From the NCBI GenBank assembly GCA_045537905.1, contig JAZSQJ010000040.1, positions 1 through 18,350 of the forward strand: a DNA stretch of 18,350 nt, in the 5' to 3' direction. The notes under the pieces are model-generated. The model did not search any database. It saw only the letters and a list, made by a program, of their open reading frames with translations, and was not told where the DNA came from. Below, piece by piece: positions 5,046 to 12,478 of this stretch (positions within the stretch are counted from its first letter, which is position 1; the number at the start of each line of letters is the position of its first letter). Both the position numbers and the translations under genes were made by a program. The DNA is from SIG636 sp045537905 (GTDB taxonomy: Bacteria > Bacillota > Clostridia > Oscillospirales > CAG-382).

Positions 5046-6532
5046 ATATTTTGAATATTGCCATCGGCTGGGTAATGAAGCTGTGCTACAGTATTTCCTT
5101 CAATAATTATATTGTAGCTCTTTTCTTCTTTGCCCTTGTTATGCAAATTATACTTTTTCCCCTGTCCATTAAACAGCAAAAATCCTCTGTGTTAATGGCA
5201 AAGATAAGACCTAAGGTAAAGGCTATCGAAAACCAGTACAGAGGCAGAAACGATCAGGCTACCCAAAGGAAAATGCAGGCAGAGCTTCAGGAGCTTTACC
5301 AAAAGGAAGGCTACAGTCCTATGGCAGGCTGCTTGCCTCTCCTTCTTACCATTCCTATTATTTTTGCTCTCTTTGGCGTAGTACGCGCTCCCCTTACCTA
5401 CACCACCGACCTTGATAAGACCTCTATCGGTGAAAGCGGTTACAGCCTTAAGGACTTTTATCAGCATTCCTATAAGGTTATAAATAACCAGCTGGAGGCT
5501 TACGAGGACAAGAAGGCTACTCTTGAGGCGGCAAAGACTGCCGAGGGTGCGGACGTAGCGGCAATAGACGCCGAGCTTAAAACCGTGGACGCGCGTATAA
5601 GCACTCTTAAGGACACTCTCCGTAACGACAGCGGCAAATCCGGTCTTATGTACGTCACCGACCCTTACCGTGAGCTTAAGCTTATTAAGTTTATGAAAAA
5701 CGGTGTGGACACCTTTTTTTCCGACTTTACCGTGGACGGTAAGCTTGAGGCAGGCGGAGAAAAGACCGTACAGATCCTTGACAAAAAGGCAAGCCTTGCC
5801 GACCTTAAGGAAGGCAGCTTTATAAGCAGACTTATCCTTAAGCAGGACGCTGTAAGCGCCCTCGAGGGTGAAAAGGTTTACGACTTTAACGCAATGCTTG
5901 AGGACAAGGGTATCTATAAGCCCGCCGAAGGCGTTTATGAAAACGGCGCAAATAATTTGCCCAACTTTGATTTTATAGGCAACACCTCTACCCTTGACCA
6001 GCCTTCGTTTTTGAAGTTTGACTGGCTTCTTCTGATACCCATACTGGTATTCCTGTCCAGCTTCTGGTCCGGTGAGGTTACCCGTAAGCTTACCGCAGCA
6101 GGTCAGCCCTCTACCCAGGGTCAGCCTAACCCCAATAACAGCGGCTTTATGCGTTGGGGTATGCCCCTTTTGTCCACCTACTTCTCCATTACCTTCCCTG
6201 CGGCTATCGGTATCTACTGGATATTCCGCAGCGTGGTTTCGGTAGGTCAGCAGTTTATACTTTCTAAGATGTATCCTCTGCCCGTATACAGCGAGGAGGA
6301 GCTGAAGATAGCCGTAAATGAGGAAAAGAAGGCTAAAAAGCGTAAGAAGATAGTTACCATCGAGGTTGACGAGGACGACACCTCTTATGACGAGCTTGCT
6401 ATCAGTGAGGAGCGTGCCGAAAAGCTACGCCGCCGCCGTGAGAGACAGCTTCGTGAGGGGCAGTCCGAGGATAAGGGTAACGAGGACAAGAGTACGGGCG
6501 GTATAGACAAGCCCGATCTTAAGGACGACTAA
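5042..6532 (+). CDS. yidC: Membrane protein insertase YidC/Oxa1 family
   Basis: The 496-residue protein has YidC hydrophobic segments at about residues 22-43, 98-117, 326-345 and a long one near 370-405. The hallmark FPLSIKQQKSS follows the first, and YQKEGYSPMAGCLPLL precedes the second. A large soluble region of about 200 residues, rich in Lys and Glu, separates segments two and three, making the protein longer than B. subtilis SpoIIIJ. The tail is highly charged (KKAKKRKK, later RLRRRRER-like). There is no lipobox Cys. In the first segment the position matching the groove Arg of SpoIIIJ appears to be Gln35 (by eye alignment). It inserts membrane proteins alone or with Sec. Confidence 0.95.
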   Translation: MNILNIAIGWVMKLCYSISFNNYIVALFFFALVMQIILFPLSIKQQKSSVLMAKIRPKVKAIENQYRGRNDQATQRKMQAELQELYQKEGYSPMAGCLPLLLTIPIIFALFGVVRAPLTYTTDLDKTSIGESGYSLKDFYQHSYKVINNQLEAYEDKKATLEAAKTAEGADVAAIDAELKTVDARISTLKDTLRNDSGKSGLMYVTDPYRELKLIKFMKNGVDTFFSDFTVDGKLEAGGEKTVQILDKKASLADLKEGSFISRLILKQDAVSALEGEKVYDFNAMLEDKGIYKPAEGVYENGANNLPNFDFIGNTSTLDQPSFLKFDWLLLIPILVFLSSFWSGEVTRKLTAAGQPSTQGQPNPNNSGFMRWGMPLLSTYFSITFPAAIGIYWIFRSVVSVGQQFILSKMYPLPVYSEEELKIAVNEEKKAKKRKKIVTIEVDEDDTSYDELAISEERAEKLRRRRERQLREGQSEDKGNEDKSTGGIDKPDLKDD

Positions 6533-6546
6533 CAGAAAGGACTAGT

Positions 6547-7182
6547 ATGATAAAGGAAACAACAGTTACCGCAAAAACGGTAGAGCTTGCCCTTGAAAAG
6601 GGCGCTGAGGAGCTTGGATATACCGTAGAGCAGGTAAAGTACGATATATTAGAGGAGCCTAAAAGCGGCTTCCTTGGTATAGGCAGCGTTAACGCAAAGC
6701 TTCGTGTTTATCACGAGGACAGCCCTGCAGAAAACGCTTTCGGCTTTGTTAAGACCCTTCTTGACAATATGGGCGTAGAGGCTGATGTGGTGCTGAGCGA
6801 GGAAACTGAGGAAAGCGCCCTTATCACCGTAAGCGGCAGCAACCTTGGACTTCTTATCGGTAAGCACGGCGACGTGCTTGACGCTATCCAGTATCTCTCC
6901 ACCCTTGCCGCAAACAAGGATAAGGACGACTTTTTCCGTATAGCCGTGGACGTGGAAGGCTACCGTGAAAAGCGTGCGGAAACCCTCCGTGCTCTTGCCC
7001 GCAAGATGGCAGACAGAGTGCTGAAAAGCCGCCGCAACTACACCTTTGAGCCTATGAACGCCTATGAAAGACGTATAATCCACTCCGAGGTACAGAAGAT
7101 AGAGGGTGTTTCCACCCACTCTATCGGCCAGGACGCTGACAGAAAAATCGTTATCAGCCTGGACAGAAAAAGCAATAAGTAA
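6547..7182 (+). CDS. jag: RNA-binding protein Jag/KhpB (Jag-N, KH, R3H)
   Basis: The 211-residue protein has the Jag N-terminal domain (residues 1-55, with KSGFLGIGS at 39-47). A KH domain follows with GKHG at 105-108, then a C-terminal R3H domain (about 148-210, with AYERRIIHSEVQ). This is the full architecture of Jag, also called KhpB, a cytosolic RNA-binding protein linked to cell-envelope control in Firmicutes. The ATG follows AGAAAGGA at a normal distance. It lies 14 nt after yidC and ends in a strong terminator at 7205. In many Firmicutes mnmE follows directly; here it does not. Confidence 0.95.
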   Translation: MIKETTVTAKTVELALEKGAEELGYTVEQVKYDILEEPKSGFLGIGSVNAKLRVYHEDSPAENAFGFVKTLLDNMGVEADVVLSEETEESALITVSGSNLGLLIGKHGDVLDAIQYLSTLAANKDKDDFFRIAVDVEGYREKRAETLRALARKMADRVLKSRRNYTFEPMNAYERRIIHSEVQKIEGVSTHSIGQDADRKIVISLDRKSNK

Positions 7183-7204
7183 CAGAAAAAGTTAATAAGT
7201 GAAG

Positions 7205-7244
7205 AAGGCAATAAACCAAAAACGGTTTATTGCCTTTGTTTTTT
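7205..7244 (+). terminator. Terminator of the rpmH-jag operon
   Basis: The arms 7205-7217 and 7224-7236 are a perfect 13-bp inverted repeat around AAAAAC. TGTTTTTT follows. Confidence 0.9.
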
Positions 7245-7260
7245 ATGAACTAAAATGGAG

Positions 7261-7333
7261 CCTTTCCGTCGATATGTTGCTTTGCAACCCGATATTTTTA
7301 CCTTGCGGTAAAATCGTTTTTCGTGCCGAAAGG
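7261..7333. other. Possible three-way-junction leader structure before the lipoprotein gene
   Basis: The outer arms CCTTTC (7261-7266) and GAAAGG (7328-7333) enclose CGAT (7270-7273)/ATCG (7313-7316). Inside are two hairpins, GTTGC-TTT-GCAAC (7276-7288) and TTTTACC-TTGC-GGTAAAA (7296-7313). The layout recalls the modular repeats elsewhere in this window, but no second copy is present. It could be a leader RNA or an interspersed repeat. No known riboswitch signature was recognised. Confidence 0.4.
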
Positions 7334-7396
7334 ATTGGCATAAATCTTTTTATCTTGGCATACAAATGTAAAAAAACAAAAAGGAGACACCTTAAA

Positions 7397-7711
7397 ATGA
7401 AAAAAATTACCGCAATGATACTTGTTTTATGCCTTGCCCTTTCCCTGGTGGCTTGCGTATCGGAAAGCCCCTCGGTAGTGGGCACCTGGATAGGCAAGGA
7501 CGGGGAGGACGAGCTGCTTTACGTGTTCCGTGAGGACGGCACCGGCACCGCCAAGGCAGGAAACGCCAGCTCTGACTTCACCTACGCCATCGAGGACAGC
7601 CGTATCAGCGTCACCGTGGGGGACACCACCAACAGCGCCAGCTTTGAGGTAACGGAAAGCACCCTTTCCCTCACCGACGAGTACGGCACTACCGTATTAA
7701 CGAGAAAGTAA
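7397..7711 (+). CDS. Small predicted lipoprotein, unknown function
   Basis: The 104-residue protein starts MKKITAMILVLCLALSLVAC, a lipoprotein signal peptide with lipobox LVAC and Cys20 as the lipidation site. The mature part is short, acidic and beta-rich in appearance (WIGKDGEDELLYVFREDGTG, then FTYAIEDSRISVTVGD). It resembles small extracytoplasmic beta-domain lipoproteins common in Clostridia. The ATG is preceded by AAGGAGAC (7381-7388); an upstream in-frame start at 7199 would put about 66 residues before the signal peptide and is rejected. It sits between two similar terminators, so it is probably a single-gene unit. The mature domain is GC-richer than its leader. Confidence 0.8.
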   Translation: MKKITAMILVLCLALSLVACVSESPSVVGTWIGKDGEDELLYVFREDGTGTAKAGNASSDFTYAIEDSRISVTVGDTTNSASFEVTESTLSLTDEYGTTVLTRK

Positions 7712-7719
7712 CAGCGTGT

Positions 7720-7759
7720 AAGGCAACAGACCAAAGTTGGTTTGTTGCCTTAATTTTTT
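7720..7759 (+). terminator. Terminator of the lipoprotein gene
   Basis: The arms 7720-7734 and 7737-7751 pair over 15 positions with one G-T pair, the innermost pairs probably open as a loop. AATTTTTT follows. It shares AAGGCAA...TTGCCTT and the trailing TTTTTTATGAAC with the jag terminator at 7205. Confidence 0.85.
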
Positions 7760-7803
7760 ATGAACAGCACCGAAAATTGTGGTGATACGAGACGGGTTTA
7801 TTT

Positions 7804-7980
7804 GTAGGGACCGGCGTCCTCGACGGTCCTAAACAAAACGGTTAAATACCACTCATCACAATTAACGCAAACGCCTTACGGAACATATGTATAACAAAAT
7901 TTATACGGTACGTATTCCCGTTTTGGGTTACGCCTCCCATATATGAAACGCTTAGGACCGTCGAGGACGCCGGTCCCTAC
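7804..7980. mobile_element. MITE-like element B, copy 2
   Basis: The unit is 177 bp with outer arms 7804-7832 and 7952-7980 that are perfect 29-bp inverted repeats, starting GTAGGGACCGGCG and ending CGCCGGTCCCTAC. The interior is largely shared with copy 1 at 3660-3838. No transposase is encoded. A target-site duplication could not be made out by eye. Confidence 0.8.
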
Positions 7981-8035
7981 AGTGTACAAAGCCTCACGCC
8001 CAATTAAACCCCCTACGGTGTGCGAGGCGTTACGC

Positions 8036-8066
8036 TTAGGACCGTCGAGAGACGGTTTGTCCCTAC
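8036..8066. repeat. Solo right arm of element B
   Basis: This sequence matches the right arm of element B copy 1 (3808-3838), including the GAGAGACGGTTTGTCCC variant, and is followed by similar flanking sequence (CTACCCCTTACGCC). It has no partner left arm of its own, so it is a remnant or a nested product. Confidence 0.7.
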
Positions 8067-8133
8067 ATGGCACTACCCCTTACGCCTTTACAAAACCCCA
8101 AACGGTATCATAATTTGCGGTGCCGTTCGACAA

Positions 8134-8175
8134 AAAAGCAGATTATATAACCCCTGGGTTTTATAACCTGCTTTT
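8134..8175 (-). terminator. Terminator of the lysyl-tRNA synthetase gene
   Basis: On the minus strand the arms (8168-8175 outward with 8134-8141, extended inward through AACCC/GGGTT) form a long, slightly imperfect stem. It is followed by TTTTTTG. It lies about 33 nt beyond the stop codon. The A run on the other arm may make it bidirectional. Confidence 0.75.
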
Positions 8176-8207
8176 CGCATATATTCTTATTAAACCGTCG
8201 GCTTTGC

Positions 8208-10229
8208 TTAATGCAAGGCGGTGCCTGCAGGTACGGAGTCGTCCACGAATATAACCTTACAGCCGCAGGCGTTATTGGTGGCGGCAAGGAGCATACCCTC
8301 GCTGGTGACGCCTGTAATACGGGCAGGTGCCAGGTTGGCGATAACGATAATCTTCTTGCCCTCCAGCTCCTCGGGCTTATAATAGCCCTTTATACTGGAA
8401 ACGATAACGCGCTTTTCCTTACCGTCAAAGAGGGTAAGCTTATAATTGTTTCTTGCCTTGCGTATCTCCTGGCACTTAAGCACCTCGCAAACACGCAGGT
8501 CAATAGCGTCAAAGGCGTCAAGGCTTATCTCGCTCTTAAAGTCTGCCACGGGGTCAGGCTCACCGTAAACGACCTCTTCCTCCACGGTCTCCTCGGGAGC
8601 GTTTGCCTTGTCCTCCAGCTCCTTTTCCTTCATAGTCTGGGGATAGCTGAAGTTAAGCAGCTCCAGATAATCCTCCTTATTAAGGGCGTCAAGGAACAGA
8701 TAAAGTCTGGGTCCCTGCTCCCTGTCAAGCAGCAGGCGGTAAACGTTTTTGAAGAAAGGCATCTGCACCTTCTTCTTGCTCTTATCGTCAAACTCCTCCT
8801 CGGGTCGCACCTGGATAGGCACGGCGTATATCATAGCCTCCAGCTCCTCAAGGCTGTAGTCCCTGTCCGAAAGGTTAGTGTAAAGCAGGTTGATGTCTGC
8901 CTTAGCCTTTTCGTCCAGGCTATCGTAAACCGCAAAGTTACGCCAGGTACGCAGTCTGTAAACCTGGTCGGGCGCACAAACCTCCAGCCAATACTTAGCT
9001 CTGTCAAGCCTGTCCTTAAACTGCTCCAGCGTGTAGGGGGTGCCGTTCTTTGCCAGAACGGTCTCAAGGAGAGGTACGTCAAAGTTAACCACGCTGCCCA
9101 TCTGCACCAGCAGGCTCATAGGAACGGGCTGAACGTCCCTGCCCTCTATCAGACAGCACTCCATAATCCCCTTAACGTTGTCGTCGGCACTGCCGTCCAG
9201 ATAACGGGAAAGCATACGGTCAAACTCACCGTACTGGCGGAGAATACCGTCGTCAAAGCAGAAGTCAAAGGCCTTAAGAGGCTCGGTCTTTGCGTAAAGC
9301 CAGAGGATAACCTCGGGCTGGTATATCTTAAGCAGGGTCTCGGGGGTAAGGTTAAGGCCGCTGGAGCCGCTCATTTTGCCCGTTGCGCCCCTTATACCTA
9401 TAAACTCGTAGCCCTGGAATATGGGAGGCTCGTAGCCGAAGATAATACGGGAGATATCCTTGCTGGTATCGTAGCTGCCGTGGGGGGATGCGTGGTCCTT
9501 ACCGCCGGGCTCAAAGTCAACGCCCTCGTACATCCAGCGCATAGGCCAGTCTATCTTCCAGTTAAGCTTGCAGTCGAAATCGGTAAGGAAATTAAAGGTA
9601 CCCGTGTGACCGCAGGCGCAGCTGTACTCGGCGGTGGTGTTGTCCTCGCTTACGGAATGTATCTTCGTGGTGTCCTTATGACAGCAGGGGCAGTAGATGC
9701 TTACGGGATAAAAGGCTTCCCTCTCCTCCTCGGTAGGCTCTTGAGTCTTATGGGTAGCCAGCACGTCAAAAATCTCCTTGCGCTTGGCTACGGATTTGAG
9801 AACGTACTCCGCATACTTGCCGCTACGGTACATATCTGCCTGATAGCGGTAGTCCATATCAATACCAAAGGCAGAAACAGAGCCCATAAACTCCTCTTCA
9901 AAATACCTGGCATAGCTGCCCTCGGTACCGAAGGGGTTGGGCACGTCCACGTAGGGCATACCCACGTACTGCTCCATATCGTCACGAACCGCAGAAACGT
10001 TAACGGGTATCTTACGCAAACGGTCGTACTCGTCCCAGCTGAAAAGAAGCTTAGCCTTTTTGCCCAGGGAGCGCAAAGCCTTTACAACGAAATAGCTGGT
10101 GGCAATATCACGGAAGTTGCCTATGTGGATAGAACCGCTGGGGCTTATACCTGCGGCACAAACGTATTCCTCTTTATCGGGGCGGCGTTCAATAATACGG
10201 CGTGCAACCGCCTCTGCCCAGTTTAACAT
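8208..10229 (-). CDS. lysK: Class I lysyl-tRNA synthetase with C-terminal tRNA-binding domain
   Basis: The 673-residue protein starts MLNWAEAVARRIIERRP and has the class I signatures HIGN (35-38) and KMSGS (285-289). A Cys-rich zinc-binding stretch (CPCC...CACGH) lies between them, as in archaeal-type LysRS. It charges tRNA-Lys with lysine. After a charged linker, residues 564-673 form an extra OB-fold tRNA-binding domain of the EMAPII/Trbp111 type (DLRVCEV, then IANLAPARITGVTSEGMLLAA). That domain is best known at the end of MetRS; classical LysK is about 500-550 residues. The ATG at 10229 follows AGAGGTG by 6 nt; an in-frame GTG three codons earlier overlaps that site. Class I LysRS is a minority type in bacteria. 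No T-box leader is seen. Confidence 0.9.
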   Translation of the reverse strand: MLNWAEAVARRIIERRPDKEEYVCAAGISPSGSIHIGNFRDIATSYFVVKALRSLGKKAKLLFSWDEYDRLRKIPVNVSAVRDDMEQYVGMPYVDVPNPFGTEGSYARYFEEEFMGSVSAFGIDMDYRYQADMYRSGKYAEYVLKSVAKRKEIFDVLATHKTQEPTEEEREAFYPVSIYCPCCHKDTTKIHSVSEDNTTAEYSCACGHTGTFNFLTDFDCKLNWKIDWPMRWMYEGVDFEPGGKDHASPHGSYDTSKDISRIIFGYEPPIFQGYEFIGIRGATGKMSGSSGLNLTPETLLKIYQPEVILWLYAKTEPLKAFDFCFDDGILRQYGEFDRMLSRYLDGSADDNVKGIMECCLIEGRDVQPVPMSLLVQMGSVVNFDVPLLETVLAKNGTPYTLEQFKDRLDRAKYWLEVCAPDQVYRLRTWRNFAVYDSLDEKAKADINLLYTNLSDRDYSLEELEAMIYAVPIQVRPEEEFDDKSKKKVQMPFFKNVYRLLLDREQGPRLYLFLDALNKEDYLELLNFSYPQTMKEKELEDKANAPEETVEEEVVYGEPDPVADFKSEISLDAFDAIDLRVCEVLKCQEIRKARNNYKLTLFDGKEKRVIVSSIKGYYKPEELEGKKIIVIANLAPARITGVTSEGMLLAATNNACGCKVIFVDDSVPAGTALH

Positions 10230-10260
10230 AAAAAACACCTCTCATACTAAAAATCAAATA

Positions 10261-10289
10261 ATTATAGCACAAATATAAGGCAAAAGCAA
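10261..10289 (-). promoter_or_regulatory. Sigma-A promoter of lysK
   Basis: Read on the minus strand, TTGCTT (10289-10284) is followed after 17 bp by TATAAT (10266-10261). An extended -10 TGC precedes the hexamer. It leaves a leader of about 25 nt, too short for a T-box or riboswitch. Confidence 0.8.
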
Positions 10290-10328
10290 GACTTTACTGC
10301 TTCCATAAGGTCTAAAAGTCATTTTTTA

Positions 10329-10357
10329 TTGACAAAAGACGCCTTATTTGTTAAAAT
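10329..10357 (+). promoter_or_regulatory. Sigma-A promoter of the AEC permease gene
   Basis: TTGACA (10329-10334) and TAAAAT (10352-10357) are separated by exactly 17 bp. The TTG of the -35 box is also an in-frame start triplet for the downstream frame, which shows why the longer start is wrong. Confidence 0.85.
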
Positions 10358-10379
10358 ACTACGGAAAGGATGTGGATTT

Positions 10380-11336
10380 ATGAGCGTTTCCGCTGTTTCT
10401 ACACAGGTAGTAAGCCTGTTTTTGATAATGATAATCGGCTACGGTGCCAGATTTATCGGTCTTATTGATAAGCTGACCACAGATAAGCTAAGCAAGTTTA
10501 TGGTCTACGTTACCAACCCCTTGCTGATAATCGTTTCCTTCCAGCAGGTCTTTGATTCTGCCAGCCTGGCAGGGCAGACCCTTGGTACCAAGCTGTCCCT
10601 TATGCTTACGGTGCTGGGTATCTCCATCATCGTGCACGTCGCCGCTACGGTCGTTGCCCTCTTTATGTTCAGGGGTAAAAACGTGAGGGAGTCGGCAGTG
10701 TACCGCTTTTGCATTATCTTCTCCAACTGCGGCTTTATGGGCTACCCTCTGCTCCGTGCGGCGTTCCCCGACACGGGTTTGTTCTACGGTGCCTGCTACG
10801 TGCTTTTCTTTACGGTGTATATGTGGAGCTTTGGGGTGTTCCTCCTCTCCACGGGCAACGGTAAGGGCGGCGGCTTTGCTTTGAAAAAGACCTTCCTTAA
10901 CCCCGGCTTTATTGCCGCTATCATCGGCGTTTTACTCTTTGTGCTGGGCATTAAGCTCCCTGCGGCTATTATGGACACCTTCAGTATGACTGCGGATATG
11001 ACCTTCCCTCTGTCTATGATAGTGATAGGCAGTATGCTCCGTGAGCTTAACCTTAAGGAGGTTTTCCTTAACCCCGACGCTTATATAGTTACCTTTGTAA
11101 AAAACCTGGCACTGCCCCTTCTTATACTCCTTGCCTGCGTAATATTTGGCGTAAGCAAGGGCAACGCCTACATCTGCATTATTATGGCGGCTACTCCCGT
11201 TGCGGCAAAGGCGCCTATCCTTGCCTCCGTCTACGGCGGCAGTAAGAATAAAGCCCTTGCTTGTGTGGAGCTTTCTACCATACTTTCGGTGCTTACCATA
11301 CCTTTGGTGATGTTTATAGCCGACCAGGCTATCTGA
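10380..11336 (+). CDS. AEC family (auxin efflux carrier-like) permease
   Basis: The 318-residue integral membrane protein has about ten hydrophobic segments in two groups of five. It begins with VVSLFLIMIIGYGARFIGLI, and motifs such as FSNCGFMGYPLLRAAFP and NPGFIAAIIGVLLF are typical of bacterial AEC permeases. Members move organic anions such as malate; the substrate here cannot be told. The start at 10380 has AAAGGATG upstream and is downstream of the promoter at 10329-10357; an earlier TTG lies inside the -35 box. It is divergent from lysK across a 150-nt intergene and precedes efp, which has its own promoter. Confidence 0.88.
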   Translation: MSVSAVSTQVVSLFLIMIIGYGARFIGLIDKLTTDKLSKFMVYVTNPLLIIVSFQQVFDSASLAGQTLGTKLSLMLTVLGISIIVHVAATVVALFMFRGKNVRESAVYRFCIIFSNCGFMGYPLLRAAFPDTGLFYGACYVLFFTVYMWSFGVFLLSTGNGKGGGFALKKTFLNPGFIAAIIGVLLFVLGIKLPAAIMDTFSMTADMTFPLSMIVIGSMLRELNLKEVFLNPDAYIVTFVKNLALPLLILLACVIFGVSKGNAYICIIMAATPVAAKAPILASVYGGSKNKALACVELSTILSVLTIPLVMFIADQAI

Positions 11337-11373
11337 TTTTACGTAAAAAAGGCAAGATTTTTTGTATATTGTA

Positions 11374-11402
11374 TTGACTTTTTTTGCATATTAGGCTACA
11401 AT
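11374..11402 (+). promoter_or_regulatory. Sigma-A promoter of efp
   Basis: TTGACT (11374-11379) and TACAAT (11397-11402) are 17 bp apart, 58 nt before the efp start codon. A short TTTTACGTAAAA palindrome before it (about 11337-11348) may be a weak terminator for the permease gene. Confidence 0.75.
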
Positions 11403-11460
11403 TAAATGAAAAGATAAAAAATACGCTTTGCATTAATGCAAGGGACGGAGGATATTTATT

Positions 11461-12018
11461 ATGATTTCTGCTGGCGATTTTAGAAACGGCATAACCTTTG
11501 AGATGGACGGTAACGTAATGCAGGTTATAGAGTTCCAACACGTTAAGCCCGGTGAGGGTGCGGCTTTCGTTCGCACTAAGATGAGAAACGTTATCTCCGG
11601 CGGCGTAGTTGAAACTTCTTTTAACCCTACCGCTAAGTTCCCCACCGCAATCGTTGAAAGAAAAGATATGGAATACAGCTACAGCGACGGCGACCTTTAT
11701 TACTTTATGGATATGGAGACCTATGACCAAGTTCCCCTTAACGCTGATAAGCTTCCCGATAACTTTAAGTTTGTTAAAGAGGGTATGACTTGCCGTTTGG
11801 TATCCTATAAGGGCAACGTTTTCTCCGTTGAACCTCCCATGTTCGTTGAGCTTGCAGTTACGGAGACTGAGCCCGGCTTTAAGGGCAACACCGCTACCAA
11901 CGCTCTTAAGCCCGCTACTCTTGAGACGGGTGCTGAGATAAAGGTTCCCATGTTCGTTAACGAAGGCGACGTACTTAAGATTGACACCAGAACCGGTGAG
12001 TATCTTGAGAGAGTGTAA
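11461..12018 (+). CDS. efp: Translation elongation factor P, Glu at the modification site
   Basis: The 185-residue protein matches EF-P over its whole length. The N-terminal KOW-like domain carries EFQHVKPGEGAAFVRTKMRN, and two OB domains follow, ending KIDTRTGEYLERV. EF-P enters the ribosomal E site and helps form Pro-Pro bonds. The tip loop reads K29-P-G-E32-G: residue 32, which is Lys in B. subtilis (Lys34 in E. coli) and carries the modification, is Glu (codon GAG). Lys29 of the KPG motif is kept. A ribosome site GGAGG precedes the ATG. It is co-transcribed with the CD1247-type gene 18 nt downstream. The family call is certain; whether the factor is unmodified is inferred from one residue. 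Confidence 0.96.
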   Translation: MISAGDFRNGITFEMDGNVMQVIEFQHVKPGEGAAFVRTKMRNVISGGVVETSFNPTAKFPTAIVERKDMEYSYSDGDLYYFMDMETYDQVPLNADKLPDNFKFVKEGMTCRLVSYKGNVFSVEPPMFVELAVTETEPGFKGNTATNALKPATLETGAEIKVPMFVNEGDVLKIDTRTGEYLERV

Positions 12019-12036
12019 TTTTTGTGAGGTAATAAT

Positions 12037-12468
12037 ATGAACATTTCCGAAAAAGCGGCTTATCTTAAGGGCCTTATGGAAGGCATGAAGATTGATGACA
12101 GCACCAACGAAGGCAAGCTTTTTAAGGCTATTGCAGACTTGCTTGAGGATATAAGCCTTTCCGTTCTTGATTTGGAAGACGGTCAGAGCTATCTTGAAGA
12201 ATATATTGACGAGCTCGATGCCGACCTGGGCGAGGTTGAGCGTGACGTTTACGAGTGCGAAGACGATGACTGTGACTGCTGTGATTGCTGTGACGATGAT
12301 TGTGACTGCGACTGTGACTGTGACTGTGACTGTGATTGCTTTGCAACCGTATGCCCCACCTGCGGCGAAGAGGTTTATTTCGATGCAGATACCGAGGATG
12401 ACGTAATAATCTGCCCCTCCTGCAACACCGAAATAGAGCTTGAGGATATCGAGGACATCGAAGAATAA
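12037..12468 (+). CDS. CD1247-type protein with Cys-Asp tract and zinc ribbon
   Basis: The 143-residue acidic protein has an N-terminal helical domain (residues 1-72, MNISEKAAYLKGLMEGMKID) like that of clostridial CD1247 N-terminal-domain proteins, which often follow efp. Residues 74-101 are almost only Asp and Cys (13 Cys, alternating DC at 88-101). A zinc ribbon follows (Cys106, Cys109, Cys126, Cys129). The tail is Glu/Asp-rich. It probably binds metal through both parts; the function is unknown. The tract is coded by hexamers TGTGAC at 12301-12339, prone to slippage, so its length may vary between strains. The ATG lies 18 nt after efp with GAGGTAATA upstream, indicating one operon. Confidence 0.85.
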   Translation: MNISEKAAYLKGLMEGMKIDDSTNEGKLFKAIADLLEDISLSVLDLEDGQSYLEEYIDELDADLGEVERDVYECEDDDCDCCDCCDDDCDCDCDCDCDCDCFATVCPTCGEEVYFDADTEDDVIICPSCNTEIELEDIEDIEE

Positions 12469-12478
12469 TAATCAGACC

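Larger units (their letters stand above)
7767..8123. repeat. Composite repeat enclosing element B copy 2
   Basis: The outer ends are imperfect inverted repeats: GCACCGAAAATTGTGGTGAT at 7767-7786 against the complement of 8105-8123. Between them lie element B copy 2 (7804-7980) and a solo right arm (8036-8066). The left end also matches the flank of element B copy 1 (3898-3926, 24 of 29 bases by eye). It fills the space between the convergent lipoprotein and lysyl-tRNA synthetase genes. No gene is seen in it. Confidence 0.6.

Noticed and set aside
7199..7396. Longer start for the lipoprotein frame
   Set aside because: It would place about 66 residues before a signal peptide and cross the jag terminator; AAGGAG at 7381 supports ATG 7397.
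8211..10226. Long open frame on the plus strand opposite lysK (and similar ones opposite the radical SAM gene at 591-2060 and rsmG at 13539-14381)
   Set aside because: These are shadows of well-identified genes. The proteins have no recognisable domains, and the frames stay open because of codon bias in the real genes.
10230..10330. T-box or lysine riboswitch before lysK
   Set aside because: The promoter at 10261-10289 leaves a leader of about 25 nt, too short for either, and no T-box sequence is present.
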